A DNA stretch of 64,000 nt. Source: Mycoplasma sp. OR1901 (GTDB taxonomy: Bacteria > Bacillota_I > Bacilli_A > Mycoplasmatales > Metamycoplasmataceae). The notes beneath the pieces are model-generated. The model searched no databases. It worked only from the letters and a program-made list of their open reading frames with translations, and was not told the DNA's origin. Below are positions 19,676-34,760 of this stretch, in pieces (the stretch's first letter is position 1; each line of letters begins with the position of its first letter). Both the position numbers and the translations under genes were made by a program. Location of the stretch: NCBI RefSeq assembly GCF_013348745.1, contig NZ_CP054666.1, forward strand, positions 372,001 to 436,000. Reading direction: 5' to 3'.

Positions 19676-22307
19676 TATCTACTGTTTTTATTTCTTTTTT
19701 AGGTTTTTTGTTATTAAATATTACGTCAAATATTTCATCGTAATATTTAACTGGTATGTATGTTATTTTTTTCTTTATTTCTTCAGGTATTTCAACTAAA
19801 CTTGATTCATTACCGAATGGAATAAACACATATTTTAATTTCTTTTGTGTAGCCGCAAATGATTTTTCTTTTAATCCACCGATATTTAAAACTCTACCTC
19901 TAAGTGTTATTTCACCAGTCATACCATAGTAGTGTGGAACAACTTTTCCGCTAAGAGCAGAAATTAAGGCTGTGGTGAATGTAACTCCGGCACTTGGACC
20001 ATCTTTAGGTGTAGCTCCTTCAGGTACGTGGATGTGAATTGTATTTTTATCAAAATCAAATTCTTTAATTCCGAATTTTTCAGCGTTGGCTTTAACATAA
20101 GATAAAGCTATTTTAGCTGATTCTTGCATTACATCTTTAAGTGAACCAGTTAATTTTATTTCACCTTTTCCAGGATATGTATTAACTTCTATTTGTAGAG
20201 ATGTTCCGCCTAATGTTGTGTAAGCTAAACCATTAACCACACCAGGAACTTGATAGTTGTCAATTTCATCATCTTTATAGTATTCAGGACCTAATAAGTC
20301 TTTTAACATAGGAATTTCAACTTTATATTTGTTGGTATTTTTTTCACCTTCATCAAGGCTTTTTAATGTAAACTTACGTGCAATTTTGTCTAGAACACGT
20401 TTTAGTCCACGAACACCAGCTTCAATTGTGTAGTTTGAAATTATATATTCTAATGTTTTATCACTTATGCTTAAGAAGCCTTTCTTTTCACCAACTTGTT
20501 CAATAACCTTTGGTAATAAGTGTTTTTTAGCAATGTTTAACTTTTCAGAAAGTGTATATGCAGATAATTCGATAACTTCAATTCTATCTCTTAATGCGTG
20601 TGGAATTGCATCATAATAGTTTGCTGTAGCTATAAAAACAACTTTAGAAAGATCGTATTCATTTTCTAAATAGTGATCTTGGAATTTACTATTTTGTTCT
20701 GGGTCAAGCACTTCAAGCATAGCAGAAGCAGGATCACCTTTATTTGTTGAAGCCATTTTATCAATCTCATCTAAAAGAACAACAGGGTTAGAAACTCCAG
20801 CTTGTTTAATTCCTTTAATAATTTTTCCAGGCATAGCACCAACGTATGTTCTACGGTGACCTCTAATTTCAGATTCATCACTAACACCACCTAAAGAAAT
20901 TTTTACAAATTTTCTTTGTAATGATTCTGCAATAGCTTTAGAAAGAGATGTTTTACCTGTACCAGGAGGGCCTACTAAACAAATTATTGGTACATTATTA
21001 AATGTTTTTTGGGTTTCGTTTTCATCTTCTTTGAAAAGATTTAAATCTATTTCGTTGTTTTTGTCATATTCAATTTTTTGAGTTGCATCAACTTGATTTT
21101 GTTTAATTTTGATTATAACAGCGATATATTCTAGAATTCTTTCTTTTACTTTATCGATTCCGTAGTGATATTTATCTAATGTTTTTTTAACGTGATTAAT
21201 ATCTAAAGTTTCTTTTTGAGTAAGTCTTCATGGAAGTTTTTTAAGTAAACTTATATATGTTTTAGAAATATTTGCTTCAGGTGAAGTAGGCATCATATCT
21301 GATACTCTTTTAGTTTCTTCTTTAATTAATTCACGGATTGAAGAAGGGAATCTTAGATTTTTGTTTTTGTCTTTTAATATTTTTAAATATTCATCTTCAT
21401 CGACTGGAGCTTTCATTTCTTCAAGTTCATCTTGAATTGATTTTAATTTTTCTCTTAAAATAAATTCTTTTTGTTGGTTAGAAAGTCTGCTGTTCATTTT
21501 GTCAGCAATAACCTTTTCAGTCATAAAATTTTCGGCAATAATTTCAGTAATTCTTACTATTATTGCATCTACATTGTTTAAATTATATTCTAAGAATAAG
21601 TCCATTTTCTCTCTAATTTCAGTATTTAGAATAGAAATAAAAGAGTTTAAAAGTGTTAAACAATCATCATAATTTGTAGGTTTCTCATCGATTCCTCAAT
21701 TAGACATGAATTGTAAAAATTCTTCATATGTTCATCTTTTATCTGTTGTTTTTCTTATTCCGAATCAAATTTTTGTAACTTGTTTTTCTTTAATTATTGT
21801 GTGGAATTTCTGGATTGTTTCAACAAGCTCTGCATCACCCATGGCAACATCTGTAAATTCTTTTATAGCATCATCATTCTTTTCTAAGTAAATTATTTGA
21901 CCTGTCGATACTGGTTGGTAGTTTTTAAAGTGTAAATCAGCAACATCAGTTTTTGTTGGTTCATATTGAATAAAAGTTTCTTCTTTAACGTTTAATTTTT
22001 TATCCATTAACACGAAACCGTAGTTATCAAATTCTATAAAAGCAATAACTTTAAAAATGAATCTATATGAATTTGCACCTTCCATTTTTTCGAGTTCTAA
22101 TATTTCCACTAAAACTCCACGGTGTAATAGATCACCTTCATAATCTTTAAATGAAAGTGCTATTGGTTTATTTTGTTGATAGTATTGGAAGATTAATTCT
22201 TCACTTGAGATGTTTTCATCTTCAATAACTACTTCATGAATAGCATTAGGATAAGTAAACAATTGATCGTCTACTATTATTGCTGTGAAATAATTTTGTT
22301 TTTTCAT
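19668..22307 (-). CDS. lon: ATP-dependent protease La (Lon)
   Basis: An 879-residue cytoplasmic AAA+ protease. The N-terminal substrate-binding domain covers about 1-230; Walker A GPPGTGKT is at 446-453, Walker B is '[10 protein letters not shown]', '[12 protein letters not shown]' marks the sensor region, and the Ser-Lys protease has Ser772 in '[11 protein letters not shown]' and Lys813 in '[10 protein letters not shown]'. It degrades misfolded and regulatory proteins; mycoplasmas lack many other ATP-dependent proteases. Starts 12 bases after leuS behind AAGGAGAG. Its last codons overlap the permease start. Confidence 0.97.
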
Positions 22308-22319
22308 TACTCTCCTTAA

Positions 22320-24647
<2,328 letters not shown>

Positions 24648-24656
24648 TTTTTCTCC

Positions 24657-25283
24657 TTATTTAGTTCCGAAAATACGATCACCTGCATCTCCAAGACCAG
24701 GTTCAATATATCCGTTTGAGTTTAATTTTGAATCTAATGATGATAAGTAAATATCAAAATCATTTCCGAAGTTATTTAATACATTATCAACTCCGTTTTG
24801 TGCACCTACTAAACAAACTAATTTAATATTAGTAAACCCATCTTGTTTAATTCTTTTAATTGCATCTACAGCTGAGTTACCTGTAGCTAACATTGGGTCA
24901 ACAACAATTATTAAACTATCTTTTGAAACATTAGGCATCTTGTAGTAGTATTCATGTGGTGTTAAATTTTCTTCATCACGATACATTCCGATATGTCCAA
25001 CACGTGCGTCAGGTATTAAGTTCAATAATCCTTCTGTCATACCTAAACCGGCTCTTAAAATTGGTACTAAAGCAATTTCTTTATCAAAAGTAACTCCAGT
25101 AAATTCTTTATTAAGTGGAGTTATTACGTTGTAAGGTTTAGTTTCGTAATCTCTCATTATTTCATAAACCATTAAAGATGCAATTTCGTTTAAATTGCTC
25201 CTAAATTCACGATGATTTGTGTTTTTGTCTCTTAATTTTGTCATTTTTATTTTAATAAGTGGGTGTTCTAATATTTTTAACAT
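24657..25283 (-). CDS. upp: Uracil phosphoribosyltransferase
   Basis: A 208-residue cytoplasmic salvage enzyme making UMP from uracil and PRPP. The PRPP-binding motif 'VDPMLATGNSA' and the family C-terminus 'GYIEPGLGDAGDRIFGT' are clear, along with 'PILRAGLGMTEG'. Starts behind AAGGAAG and leads the operon upp-leuS-lon-permease; its stop is 9 bases before leuS. Pyrimidine salvage is essential in organisms without de novo synthesis. Confidence 0.97.
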   Translation of the reverse strand: MLKILEHPLIKIKMTKLRDKNTNHREFRSNLNEIASLMVYEIMRDYETKPYNVITPLNKEFTGVTFDKEIALVPILRAGLGMTEGLLNLIPDARVGHIGMYRDEENLTPHEYYYKMPNVSKDSLIIVVDPMLATGNSAVDAIKRIKQDGFTNIKLVCLVGAQNGVDNVLNNFGNDFDIYLSSLDSKLNSNGYIEPGLGDAGDRIFGTK

Positions 25284-25330
25284 TTGCTTCCTTTTTGCGT
25301 TATTTTTTACTAATTTATAAATTTTATTAT

Positions 25331-25336
25331 ATTATA
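25331..25336 (-). promoter_or_regulatory. -10 box of the upp operon
   Basis: TATAAT on the minus strand, about 50 bases before the upp ATG, within the divergent gap to the MFS gene. The gap otherwise holds only A/T-rich sequence. Confidence 0.55.
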
Positions 25337-25486
25337 CTTTTTTTTATTTATTTCGGTTTTATTTTTTTAATATATAATTTAATTCAAAACTTAATTTAAT
25401 GAAAAAATTATTTTCAACTTACCAAGTTTATAATTTAAGTTTAATTATTATTAAGTTTTTTATAAATAAAATTTAGAAAGGATGAT

Positions 25487-26692
25487 ATGTTTAAGAATAA
25501 CTATAAATTTAATTTAACAAAATTTATAACTAGTGTATTAATTCCATGAATCCCTTCTGAATCGCTAAAAATGGGTAGTGCAATGCAAATTTACAATACT
25601 ACACATTCATATTGACTTGTAACTACTCTTTTTATGCTTATGAATATCCCTATTTTAATTGTTCAAATTTTTAGTAAACAATTAATGAAATTGTTCAACT
25701 TTAAAAAAGGACTTTTAATTGTTGATTTTTTTAGTGCTGTTTTATTAATTGCTCCAATTATTATATGAAAATTATTTCCAATTAGTACTAACACGGGACT
25801 TATTGTAACTATTTTGATGATTTTAAATATGTTACAATCTTTCACCTATTCGATAAAAACTTTGTATATTAGGCAAATGACACATTTTATTTCAAACAAT
25901 AAAGCTCAATTAGATATTGCTAATGTTGTTTTTAATGTTGGTGTTGCTTTATCTTTAATAATTTCTCCAATTTTTTCTGTACAAGTATTTAATAAAATAA
26001 CTTTTGACATTTTTATGACGATTAATTTAATTTTTTATTTAGTTTCCATAGTTTTATTCAGAACTATTAAACTAAATGAAAATGCTTTTGTTGCAGAAAC
26101 AAAACAAGAAAAAATAGTTTTAGGTCAAAGTACAAATGTTGTTTACGTGGTAACTATTTCTTCAATTGCAGGATTATTTTTATTCACAAGGCAGTCTGGT
26201 GTAATTGGTTTTTTTAATAACTATAATTATGATTTTCATTTTTGAAGTTATTATTTAGCTATAACAATGGGAATTTTAGGGCTTGTAGGTATAATTGTAG
26301 CCTTCCTAATTAAAAAGACAAGATGAAAAATCAATAACACAATTTTATTGTTTATATTTTTTATTTTAAATCTTAGTTGACTATTCATTAGTCAAATAAA
26401 AAATGTTAGTTTAAGTATTGCTTGATTTTTTGTAATTAACGCAATTCAACAATTTATCATTAATTTTATAAATAATAATTTAGGTTTTAGAACTCAAAAT
26501 ATAACTTTTGCTAAAAGAACAATTAAAGTTGAAAAAATAGTAACCTTAATTCAGGTTACAACTTCTATTATATTTACATTTTTATTAACCTATGTTTTAG
26601 TAGTAAGTTCATATTACCATTCATACATTTTATATACAATCATACTACTAACAATGATTTTACTTGTATATTCATACAGACCAAAAGTGTAA
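25487..26692 (+). CDS. MFS-type membrane transporter, substrate unknown
   Basis: A 401-residue protein with about 12 hydrophobic segments across its length, TGA read as Trp at several places. The layout, including a short basic loop after helix 2-3 and long central hydrophobic stretches, fits the major facilitator superfamily; I see no substrate-specific motif. The ATG at 25487 follows AAAGGATG; ATG at 25482 is out of frame. It is transcribed divergently from upp and stands alone before the lipoprotein-nuclease-ABC locus. Confidence 0.7.
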
Positions 26693-26800
26693 AAAAATTA
26701 AAAAAACATCTATTTAGACATTTAATCATATTAGGTTAAGTGTTTTTTGTGATTCAATTGAATTATTTTATATTTTTAATGAATATAACTAAAAAAATAT

Positions 26801-26911
26801 TATAATATATTTGAAATTATTTATCTAGTTCTTGGATATGTTTTTATGTCGGCTAAAGTTAGAGAATTAATTTCATATTTTATATTTTAATTTTAGGGGA
26901 GAAAATATTTA
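26801..26911 (+). promoter_or_regulatory. Promoter and folded leader of the nuclease-ABC locus
   Basis: TATAAT at 26801-26806 is followed by a leader of about 100 bases. TGAAATTA (26812-26819 region) can pair with TAATTTCA (about 26866-26874), enclosing a stretch with more G and C than the surroundings, and GGGGAG precedes the ATG. It matches no riboswitch class I can recall. Confidence 0.4.
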
Positions 26912-29185
26912 ATGAATAATAAATTTAAAAAATTCGCTTTTGCGTTAAGTGGTGTTTCATCATTTGCAGCATTAAGTGTAGCAATTAGTTGTGGACAGTC
27001 AACCAGTGGTTCAAACACAACAGTGGATAATGGTGAAAATAATATAGACCAAATTCCAACAGAACAATTAGGTAGAGTTACTAATGCATCTTTAGGTGCT
27101 AACACAACTGTTCCTGCAGGTTCTCGTTTTGATCAAGAAAATGACGGAAAAATTAAAATTGGTACAACATTTAGTGAAACTGGTGCTCAAGCAAAAAGCT
27201 TAAATGCGGCTATTGATGTTTACAATGAATTAGTTAAACAAAAAGACGCTGTAAAAAATAATAGTTCACTTACAGATGAACAAAAAGAAGCAGAGTACAA
27301 AAAATTAGGTGTTATCGAAGGTGCTATGCCAGTAGAACAACAAAACTTAGGAAGTGGTTATGATGCTGGTAAAGAGGACGTAACAAATAAATTAAACACA
27401 AAGGATACTACAGGTTTCTACAACTTAGTAATCAACTATGCTCCAGTTGCTGCAACATTAGCAAGCAAAAACATGTTATTAAGTTTTAACCATTTAGATC
27501 CATCAATCAACACAGATATTACATCTTTTGATAGTGCATTTATCTCAAATAATGATGATTTAGAAAACGTTGTAAATAAATCAACATACGTTTTACCATT
27601 TTTCAAAAGTACTCAAGTTTTATCAATTAACGCTTCAGTAATGAGCTACATTCTTGAAAAAATGATTGAAAATGGTGCTTCATACATTGATAAAGATTCT
27701 GAAGCAAAATTTACAGAAATGATTAATGCTGGTAAAGGTGATAGAGAATCAGTTCAAAAAATTTGAGGTGAACCTATTTCAACAGCAAAAACTCTTTTAT
27801 CAGGTAAAAAATTAGATTTTGCTATGTTTGATAATTATGTTGATTTAATTGATTTTAGTATGTTAGCTCAATCTTTATTTAATGAATCATCAAATAAAGT
27901 TGATTCATCAGTACATGTATTTGGTATAGATGATATTGCCGGAGTTTATGAACAAGCTTTATTCTCATCATTAGGTGCAGATTCTAACTTAATGTTACAA
28001 AAAGTAGTTAGAGGAAATGACGGAAGAGCAACAATTAACTTTACAAACATTAAAAACGATCAACAAAATACTTATAAAAAATCGAAAATAATCTTTGAAA
28101 AATTTTCAAAAGCCTTTGAGTCAGGAGCTGTATATTCATTCCCTGGGGGTCAATACTCTTCAACAACTCAAACAGAACATAAAATTGCATTTTCAATTGG
28201 TTCTACAGCAGGTTACTCATACAACTTTAAAAAAGCTGGTAAAGCTACAAGTGTTTACAAAACAAGTGATTCAAAAGTACAATTAAAAGCTGATGATAAA
28301 ACATTTTTAGAATTTGGATTAACACCTAAAAGTGGTGATAAACCAGCAGAAGTTATTGGTTATGTAAGTTCATATAAAAATAAAGTTTTAAAATCTACAA
28401 GTGATAAAAAACCAGGAAAATACGATTATAAATCACTTTCTACAGAATCAGATACTAAATTAGAAGGGTTATTCAGTCAACAAAATTCAGAATTTGTATT
28501 AATTAGCAAAAAAGATTTTGATTTATTAAAAGCTAATACTCAATTCACAGCAAATCAAAATGACATTACACCAAAATATGTAGAATTAAAAAATGGTGAT
28601 AATGATGTTGTATTACTTTTAGTTTCAAAAGCTGATAAAAATGATTTCCTTGGAAAATTAGGATTAAAATTCGAAAGTAAAACAGACAAAGATTACTTAA
28701 ATGAAAATGAATTATTACCAAGAGTAACACCTACTAAATGAGAAAAAACAGATGCTAAAAAAGTATTATACTTACAAGGTCCATCATTAATTGGTATACA
28801 TTCAAACCAAAGTGAAGATATAGCAACAAAAGCGTTTGTTAAATGATTAATTAACAACAACGAACAAATGTTAGCATTACAAAAATCAATGAGTTACATT
28901 ACACCTATTTCTAAATTTAATGAATTAGATGAAGAAAATAAGAAAAAAATATACGGAAATAATAATTACTTAAAAGTTGCTTTAGAAGAATTTGGTAAAG
29001 TTTCTCAAGAAGCAGATTACGTTGCTTTTGAAGAACCAGCTGGTGAATATTCAGCATCATTCAGAAAACAAATTAAAGCGGCATGAGATGCAAGACAAAA
29101 AGAATTTTCAGATAAAACAGCAACTAAATCAGACTTTTCTAAATTTGTTGAAACAATGACACAAGGTTTAAATACTCAAAACTAA
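26912..29185 (+). CDS. Surface lipoprotein, P80/P68-like, likely binding component of the ABC system
   Basis: A 757-residue lipoprotein: basic start, hydrophobic segment and lipobox with Cys27 ('SVAISCG'). The mature part looks like an extracellular solute-binding protein, with '[26 protein letters not shown]' at the start of the first lobe, 'FNNWxx'-free central region, and a C-terminal '[25 protein letters not shown]' like the helix near the ligand cleft of sugar-binding proteins. First gene of the locus that continues with a nuclease and an ABC transporter, so it is the natural binding protein. Many Trp are TGA. The ligand is not known. Confidence 0.75.
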
Positions 29186-29209
29186 TAATTACAACAAATA
29201 TAAAAATTT

Positions 29210-29247
29210 AAAATAAATCGGGTTTGCATAGCAAACTCATTTATTTT
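29210..29247 (+). terminator. Hairpin between the lipoprotein and nuclease genes
   Basis: An A/T stem (AAAATAAAT with ATTTATTTT) capped by GTTTG-catag-CAAAC. It would allow part of the transcripts to stop after the lipoprotein gene, giving more lipoprotein than transporter, a usual ratio for binding proteins. Confidence 0.65.
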
Positions 29248-29272
29248 ATATACTTAAAAATTAGGATTTAAA

Positions 29273-30613
29273 ATGAAAAAAAATATTAAAAAAATTTTAT
29301 ATGCTCTACCAATTTCGTTTAGTACTACTACATTGTTATACACAATTTCATGTGGTTCAAGTACTTCGAAAGAGCAAAATAATGATATGAAATCAAAAGA
29401 ATTAATTTTAACTACAAAATTAGTAAATGATTTACATTTTATAGAATATAAATCTTCAAACCCTAAAGATTCTATAATAAAAACAACATTAAAATTTGAG
29501 AATTATTTAAATGAATATGTTGACACTGTTACAAAAAAACATGCATTAAATAATGTGGTTATTCCTAACCAAAACGGAACAAAATTATTACGTAATTCAA
29601 AAGATGTAACAGGATATCCAGAATCATTTGAAAGTCAAATTGAATTAGACGGAAAGACAAAAACAATTACTTGAAAATTTTCAAGTACTAATTCTAAACT
29701 AGATTTAGGAACTTTAAGTAAAAAAGGTCAGGATGAAGAATCTCAAAAAGCAGCATTAAACCTAGATAAAGTTAAAAATTACATAACAATTACTTATAAA
29801 CCTTATTTAGATGATAAAGCATTCCTTAACTTTAAAGATATAGAATATAAATTCAATGATTTAGAAACTTTAGTTAATCCAGTATTAAGTGAAATGCCTA
29901 CATCATATGATAAAAGTCAATTTAAAGAAGCGTTTGATTGAACTTCTGAAGAAGCTAAAAGTGTAGATTTCTTTAGAGCTAAAGTTGTACGTGTGAAAGA
30001 CGGTGATACATTTGATGTAGTTGCATTAGAAAACAAAAGTAATGTATCAAACGTTGAAATTGTTAAAGATAAGACTTATACAATTAGATTAGCTGGTATT
30101 GATACCCCTGAAAAAGCTGTTGGTAGTGGTAAAAACGTTGTTACATCATCACCATTTGAATATGCTTTTGCATTGATGCCTACTCATTTTGCTGAAAGTT
30201 TATTTAAAGATTCAGACGAATACAAAAATGATGTTTACGTTGGTTTTGTAACCGACTTTGATGCTTATGGACGTGTAACTGCCGACATATTCTTTGGTGA
30301 TAAACACCAATATTCATACAATAATGAAGTTGTAAGAGCTGGATTTACTTTACCGTATGCTAATGACGCCTGAGAAACTGCAATGAGATCAGAAACATTA
30401 CAAAATTCATACATTAAATCTATTTATCCTAAAATGTACGAATCATTTAATGAAGCAGTAGAAAACAATAAAGGGTTTTTTAAATACTTTGATAAACCTT
30501 TAGATGTAACTAAATATATTTATAATATTAAAATTAATAACAAATGACACCCATTTTTTAAAGAAAAAATTGATAAAAATTCTAAAAATATAGGTGATTA
30601 CATTAATAAATAG
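29273..30613 (+). CDS. Thermonuclease-family lipoprotein
   Basis: A 446-residue lipoprotein with lipobox Cys27 ('LYTISCG'). Residues about 230-400 form a staphylococcal-nuclease domain: 'VKDGDTFDVV', 'IRLAGIDTPE' with Arg272 and Glu280, and 'DAYGRVTADIFFG' with Arg334, matching the three active-site residues Arg35, Glu43 and Arg87 of the Staphylococcus enzyme. It is a Ca2+-dependent surface nuclease cutting host or environmental DNA/RNA. Mycoplasmas depend on outside nucleotides, and similar nucleases sit beside ABC genes in M. genitalium (MG186) and M. hyopneumoniae. The N-terminal half is family-specific and of unknown role. Confidence 0.92.
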
Positions 30614-30651
30614 TATTAAATATAGTAAAATTAGATTAGAAAGGATTATTA

Positions 30652-32736
30652 ATGATTTCACTTAAAAAAATTAAAAATTTACTCTTAGAATTAATATTGA
30701 AAAATAATGAAGAAACAAAATCTAAAATTAAATCATATTACGATAAGTTTAAAAACGAAAAAGAAGATGACATTTCTGCCATCGAACTAAAAAACTTAAA
30801 TATCGACTTCGGAGAAACTTTAGCCGTTGATAATGTTAGTTTTAAAATCCCTGAAGGAAAATTAGTCACATTACTTGGACCATCAGGTTCTGGTAAAACA
30901 ACAACACTTAATGCTATTGCAGGACTTTTAACTGCCACTTCTGGAAAAATTCTTTTCAAAGGTAAAGACGTTACTGACTTCACACCTCAAAAAAGAAAAA
31001 TTGGTTTTGTGTTCCAAAACTATGCCTTATATCCACACTTAAGTGTTTATGCAAACATCGCATTCCCTCTTAAAAACGATTTTGACTGACAATTCAAAAC
31101 TTTCTTAAAGAAAGAAAAGGCTAAAAATAATATTAGAGCATTATACCTAAAAAAATTAGGAGCTACAGAAGAAGAAATTAACTTATTAACTACTTCTTTT
31201 GATACATGACAAGTAATTTCTGAAGAATTACCACATAAACTTAATGAATACTATGCAAAAATAGTAGATAACTACGAAAGAGCACACACAAACTACAAAC
31301 TTTCATTAGTTCATGAAACTTCAGATATTTCATTACTTACAAAAAATGTATTAAAAACTAATGATAAAGTAAAACAAGACTCTAAAAACAAAATTAGAAA
31401 CATTAAAGAGAAGTTTATTTCTGATAAAAATAATCGTTTATTACCTGATACATTTGCTAAAGCGGAAATTCTTGAAAACTTTGATAAAAATATTTTAAAA
31501 TATACCAAAGTTAACGATGAAAACGAATACAACAATCGTATAAACGAAATTCAAAGTAATGTTGCTAATCTAGTAGCGGTTGATTTTAATAATTATGATT
31601 TAAATACAAGAATTAAAATTGTTAAATTAGAAGAAAAATTACTTAAATTATTAACTAGATACAAATATATACAAAAACACAAAGAAATAGTAGATAAATA
31701 CAAAGTTATAAAAGAAGAAGCTAAAGCTGAATACTTAAAAGAAAAACAAATGTTTAAAGATGTTAAAAAGACAGATGAAACATATAAAACACTTTTAAAA
31801 GATAGTAAAACACTTCCTTTATTAGCTAAAAAAGAATTCTACAATTCAGTAAAAGAAATTGAAGCTAAATACAGCTTAAACTTAAAATTAAAAGAAGAAA
31901 GAAAAGGTCTTATTCCTTCAATTCTTGATGAAGATGAAAAATTATTATTAAAAGAATACTTAAAAGATAATATTTCATTACGTAAAGCTATCCATAATGA
32001 AGTTATGGAAGTTGCAAAACGTGTAGAGATAGTTCCTATCCTTCAAAAGAAACCAACAAGATTATCAGGAGGGCAACAACAACGTGTTTCAATCGCACGT
32101 GCTATTGTTAAAAAACCTGAAATCTTATTAATGGATGAGCCGCTTTCAAACTTAGATGCAAAATTACGTATATCAACAAGACAATGAATTAGAGAAATTC
32201 AAAAATCATTAGGTATTACAACTGTTTTTGTTACACACGACCAAGAAGAAGCTATGTCTATCTCAGATATTATTGTGTGTATGTCTACAGCTAAAGTTCA
32301 ACAAATTGGTTCACCACTTGATTTATACAACAAGCCAAAAAATCAATTCGTTGCTCGTTTCTTAGGAATGCCTGAAATGGGATTATTTAGTTCAGAATAT
32401 AAAGATGGTAGTTTATATGTAGCAAACAAAAAAATCGAAAATGTTAAAATACCAAACGTTTCAAACTTATCATTAAACGTTGGTGTTAGATCTGAAGACT
32501 TTATTTTAACTGAAAAAGATCAAGAACACATGTTCGAAGGAAGAGTTGCTATTCAAGAAAACTTCGGTAAAGAAAGTAAATTAGTTGTTGAAATTGAAAA
32601 TGTAGGAAAAATTAATTTCTTATTAGATAATTCATATAACTTTAGAGTTGATGACAAAATTTATTTCAATTTACCACTAAATAAATTACATATCTTTAAT
32701 GCATCAACAGAAGAGAGAATTGAATATGAATTTTAA
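30652..32736 (+). CDS. ABC transporter ATPase, UgpC/MalK type with very large insertion
   Basis: A 694-residue ATPase. Walker [10 protein letters not shown] is at 76-84 and the Q-loop Gln at 122 ('[14 protein letters not shown]'); the signature LSGGQ is only at 471-475, followed by Walker B '[15 protein letters not shown]', the H-loop 'VTHDQEEAM' and a C-terminal OB-fold of the UgpC/MalK class. Normal spacing from Q-loop to signature is about 55 residues; here it is about 349, so roughly 290 residues of Lys/Glu-rich, probably helical sequence are inserted into the helical subdomain. The related MG187 of M. genitalium is also enlarged. It powers the two permeases that follow and overlaps the first by 11 bases. 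Confidence 0.92.
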
Positions 32737-33769
32737 TAATAATTTGCATCAATTTATTGCAAATAAAATTCCATTCATTTTAAACTGATCACTAAAAAAA
32801 CAATCTAAGAAAAAACTTTCTTTATCACACTCTATCTTAGATGAACCTACACCATTTTGAATACCTTTATTGCTTTTAGCACCTGGTTTATTCTTAATTG
32901 GTATGTTTACGGTTTATCCAATGTTTCTTAATATAAAAGAATCATTTTACACACCAGATGGTCAATTTACACTATCATATTATTCAAAAATCTTTCAAGA
33001 TATTAGATTTGCCGTTGGTGTTAGAAACTCATTTATTTACGGTTTAATAGTATTACCATTTGTTATGACTATTTCCTTAACAATATCATCAGTAATCTCT
33101 AGATTACATCGTAAATATGCAAAAGGTCTATGACAAACAATATTTTTCATGCCTTATGTAACAAATGCCGTTGCTGTTTCTGCAGCATTCATCCAATTCT
33201 TTGGAACAAATGGTATTTTAAATAATTTAGTTGGTGGTAACACTCCGTGATTATCAACTAATGATCCATATACTTTTAATGCTTTATTCGCTATGTTTAT
33301 TAACGGTATTTGAAGTGGCTTAGCATTTAATATCTTAATTTTTACAACATCAATGTTAGGTGTTGATAAAAATCTATATAAATCAGCATCAATCGATGGT
33401 TGTGCAGGATTTAAACAATTCTTTAAAATAACATTACCTTCAATCAAAGGTACAATCAACTTTATTATTACACTTGGTATTATTGGTGGACTTAAAGTAT
33501 TCCCACTTGCTTTATTCCAAAATAGACCTGAAGATGCATTTACATATGGTGGTGGTACACTTATGTTATATGTATACTTAGTAACAAAACAAGGTAACTT
33601 CCACTTAGCTGGAGCAGCAGCGATTTCGCTATTTATTATTGGGGTGTCATTCTCATCAATAATTCGTGGTGGATTCTTTATGGTGCAATTATCATTAAAT
33701 AACTTAGGAGAAAGAAATGTTTGAATGAAAGTTAAAGCTTCAAAAGAGATTGATAAAAAGCAAAATTAA
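32726..33769 (+). CDS. ABC transporter permease, UgpA/MalF type
   Basis: A 347-residue membrane protein with about six hydrophobic helices and the EAA loop 'SASIDGCAGFKQFFKITLPS' that contacts the ATPase. It belongs to the binding-protein-dependent sugar or glycerol-phosphate permeases. Start at 32726 inside the ATPase gene; the last 53 bases overlap the second permease. Three TGA early in the gene are Trp. Confidence 0.9.
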
Positions 33770-34757
33770 AAGAAACCAAGAAAAAGTTGCCTCAGAAGTA
33801 GTTGATAAAAACGTATCAACAGTTATATTAAGTGGGTTATCAAAATTATTATTACTTTCATTTTTTGGGGTATTAATATTATTTCCGTTTATTTTAATGA
33901 TTTCAATTTCATTTATGACAGATGATGAAGCATTAAAATTACAAACAGAGTTTAGATTTTTACCTTCTTTCACTGAAGGTAGAACATACTTTGTTAATAC
34001 AAGTGCAAATGGTGCAGGTGGATTCTCAATAGCACCTTGAGCAACAGTTGTTGCAAACACATATAAACGTGCCTTTACATCAGGATTTTGATCGTCAGCA
34101 GGGTTTACATTTTTAAATGTTCTTATATCTGTTGTACTTAAGGTAGTTATTACATTTTTAATGGGTTATGCATTCTCACTACGGAATTGAAAAGGTAAAA
34201 ATGTAGTTTGATTCTTAGCACTAGCACTTTTAGTTTTACCAGAGGTTGCCCTACTTTCTGGTCAATATACAGTTGTGGTTAGAACAAACCTAAAAAGTAA
34301 TTTATTTACAATGTTATTAGGGGTTTCATTACCATTCGTTGCAAGTATTTTCAATACAGTTATGTATAAAAACGCTTTCGAAGCAATTCCGGGAAGAATT
34401 AAGGAAGTTTCACTTGTTGATGGTGCATCAGGATTTAAATACTTATTCAAAGTTGCTTTCCCAATGGTTGTTCCAACAACATTAACAATAGTTATTTTAA
34501 CTTCTCTAGCTTCATGAAACTCATACTTATGACCATCAATTATAGCTTCAGACTTTAAACAAGCACAAGTTATTTCTGTATGACTATTTAAAGCAGGAAT
34601 TGATCCTAACGATCCAGATTCAACTTTAAACATACAACAAAACATTAGATTAGCAGCATCGGTTATTGTTATTTTACCAATGTTCATTATTTACTTAATC
34701 TTTAGAAAAAGAATTATGAGCGCAATTAGTAGACAAGGTTCAACAATTAAAGGATAA
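33717..34757 (+). CDS. ABC transporter permease, UgpE/MalG type
   Basis: A 346-residue membrane protein with about six helices and an EAA-like loop ('IKEVSLVDGASGFKYLFKVA'). The ATG at 33717 follows AGGAG with normal spacing and lies 53 bases inside the preceding permease gene; a later TTG at 33750 is less likely. Pairs with the upstream permease to form the membrane channel. Substrate not determined: UgpE/MalG kin carry glycerol-3-phosphate or sugars, but the neighbouring nuclease makes nucleotides or nucleosides possible. Confidence 0.9.
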
Positions 34758-34760
34758 ATT

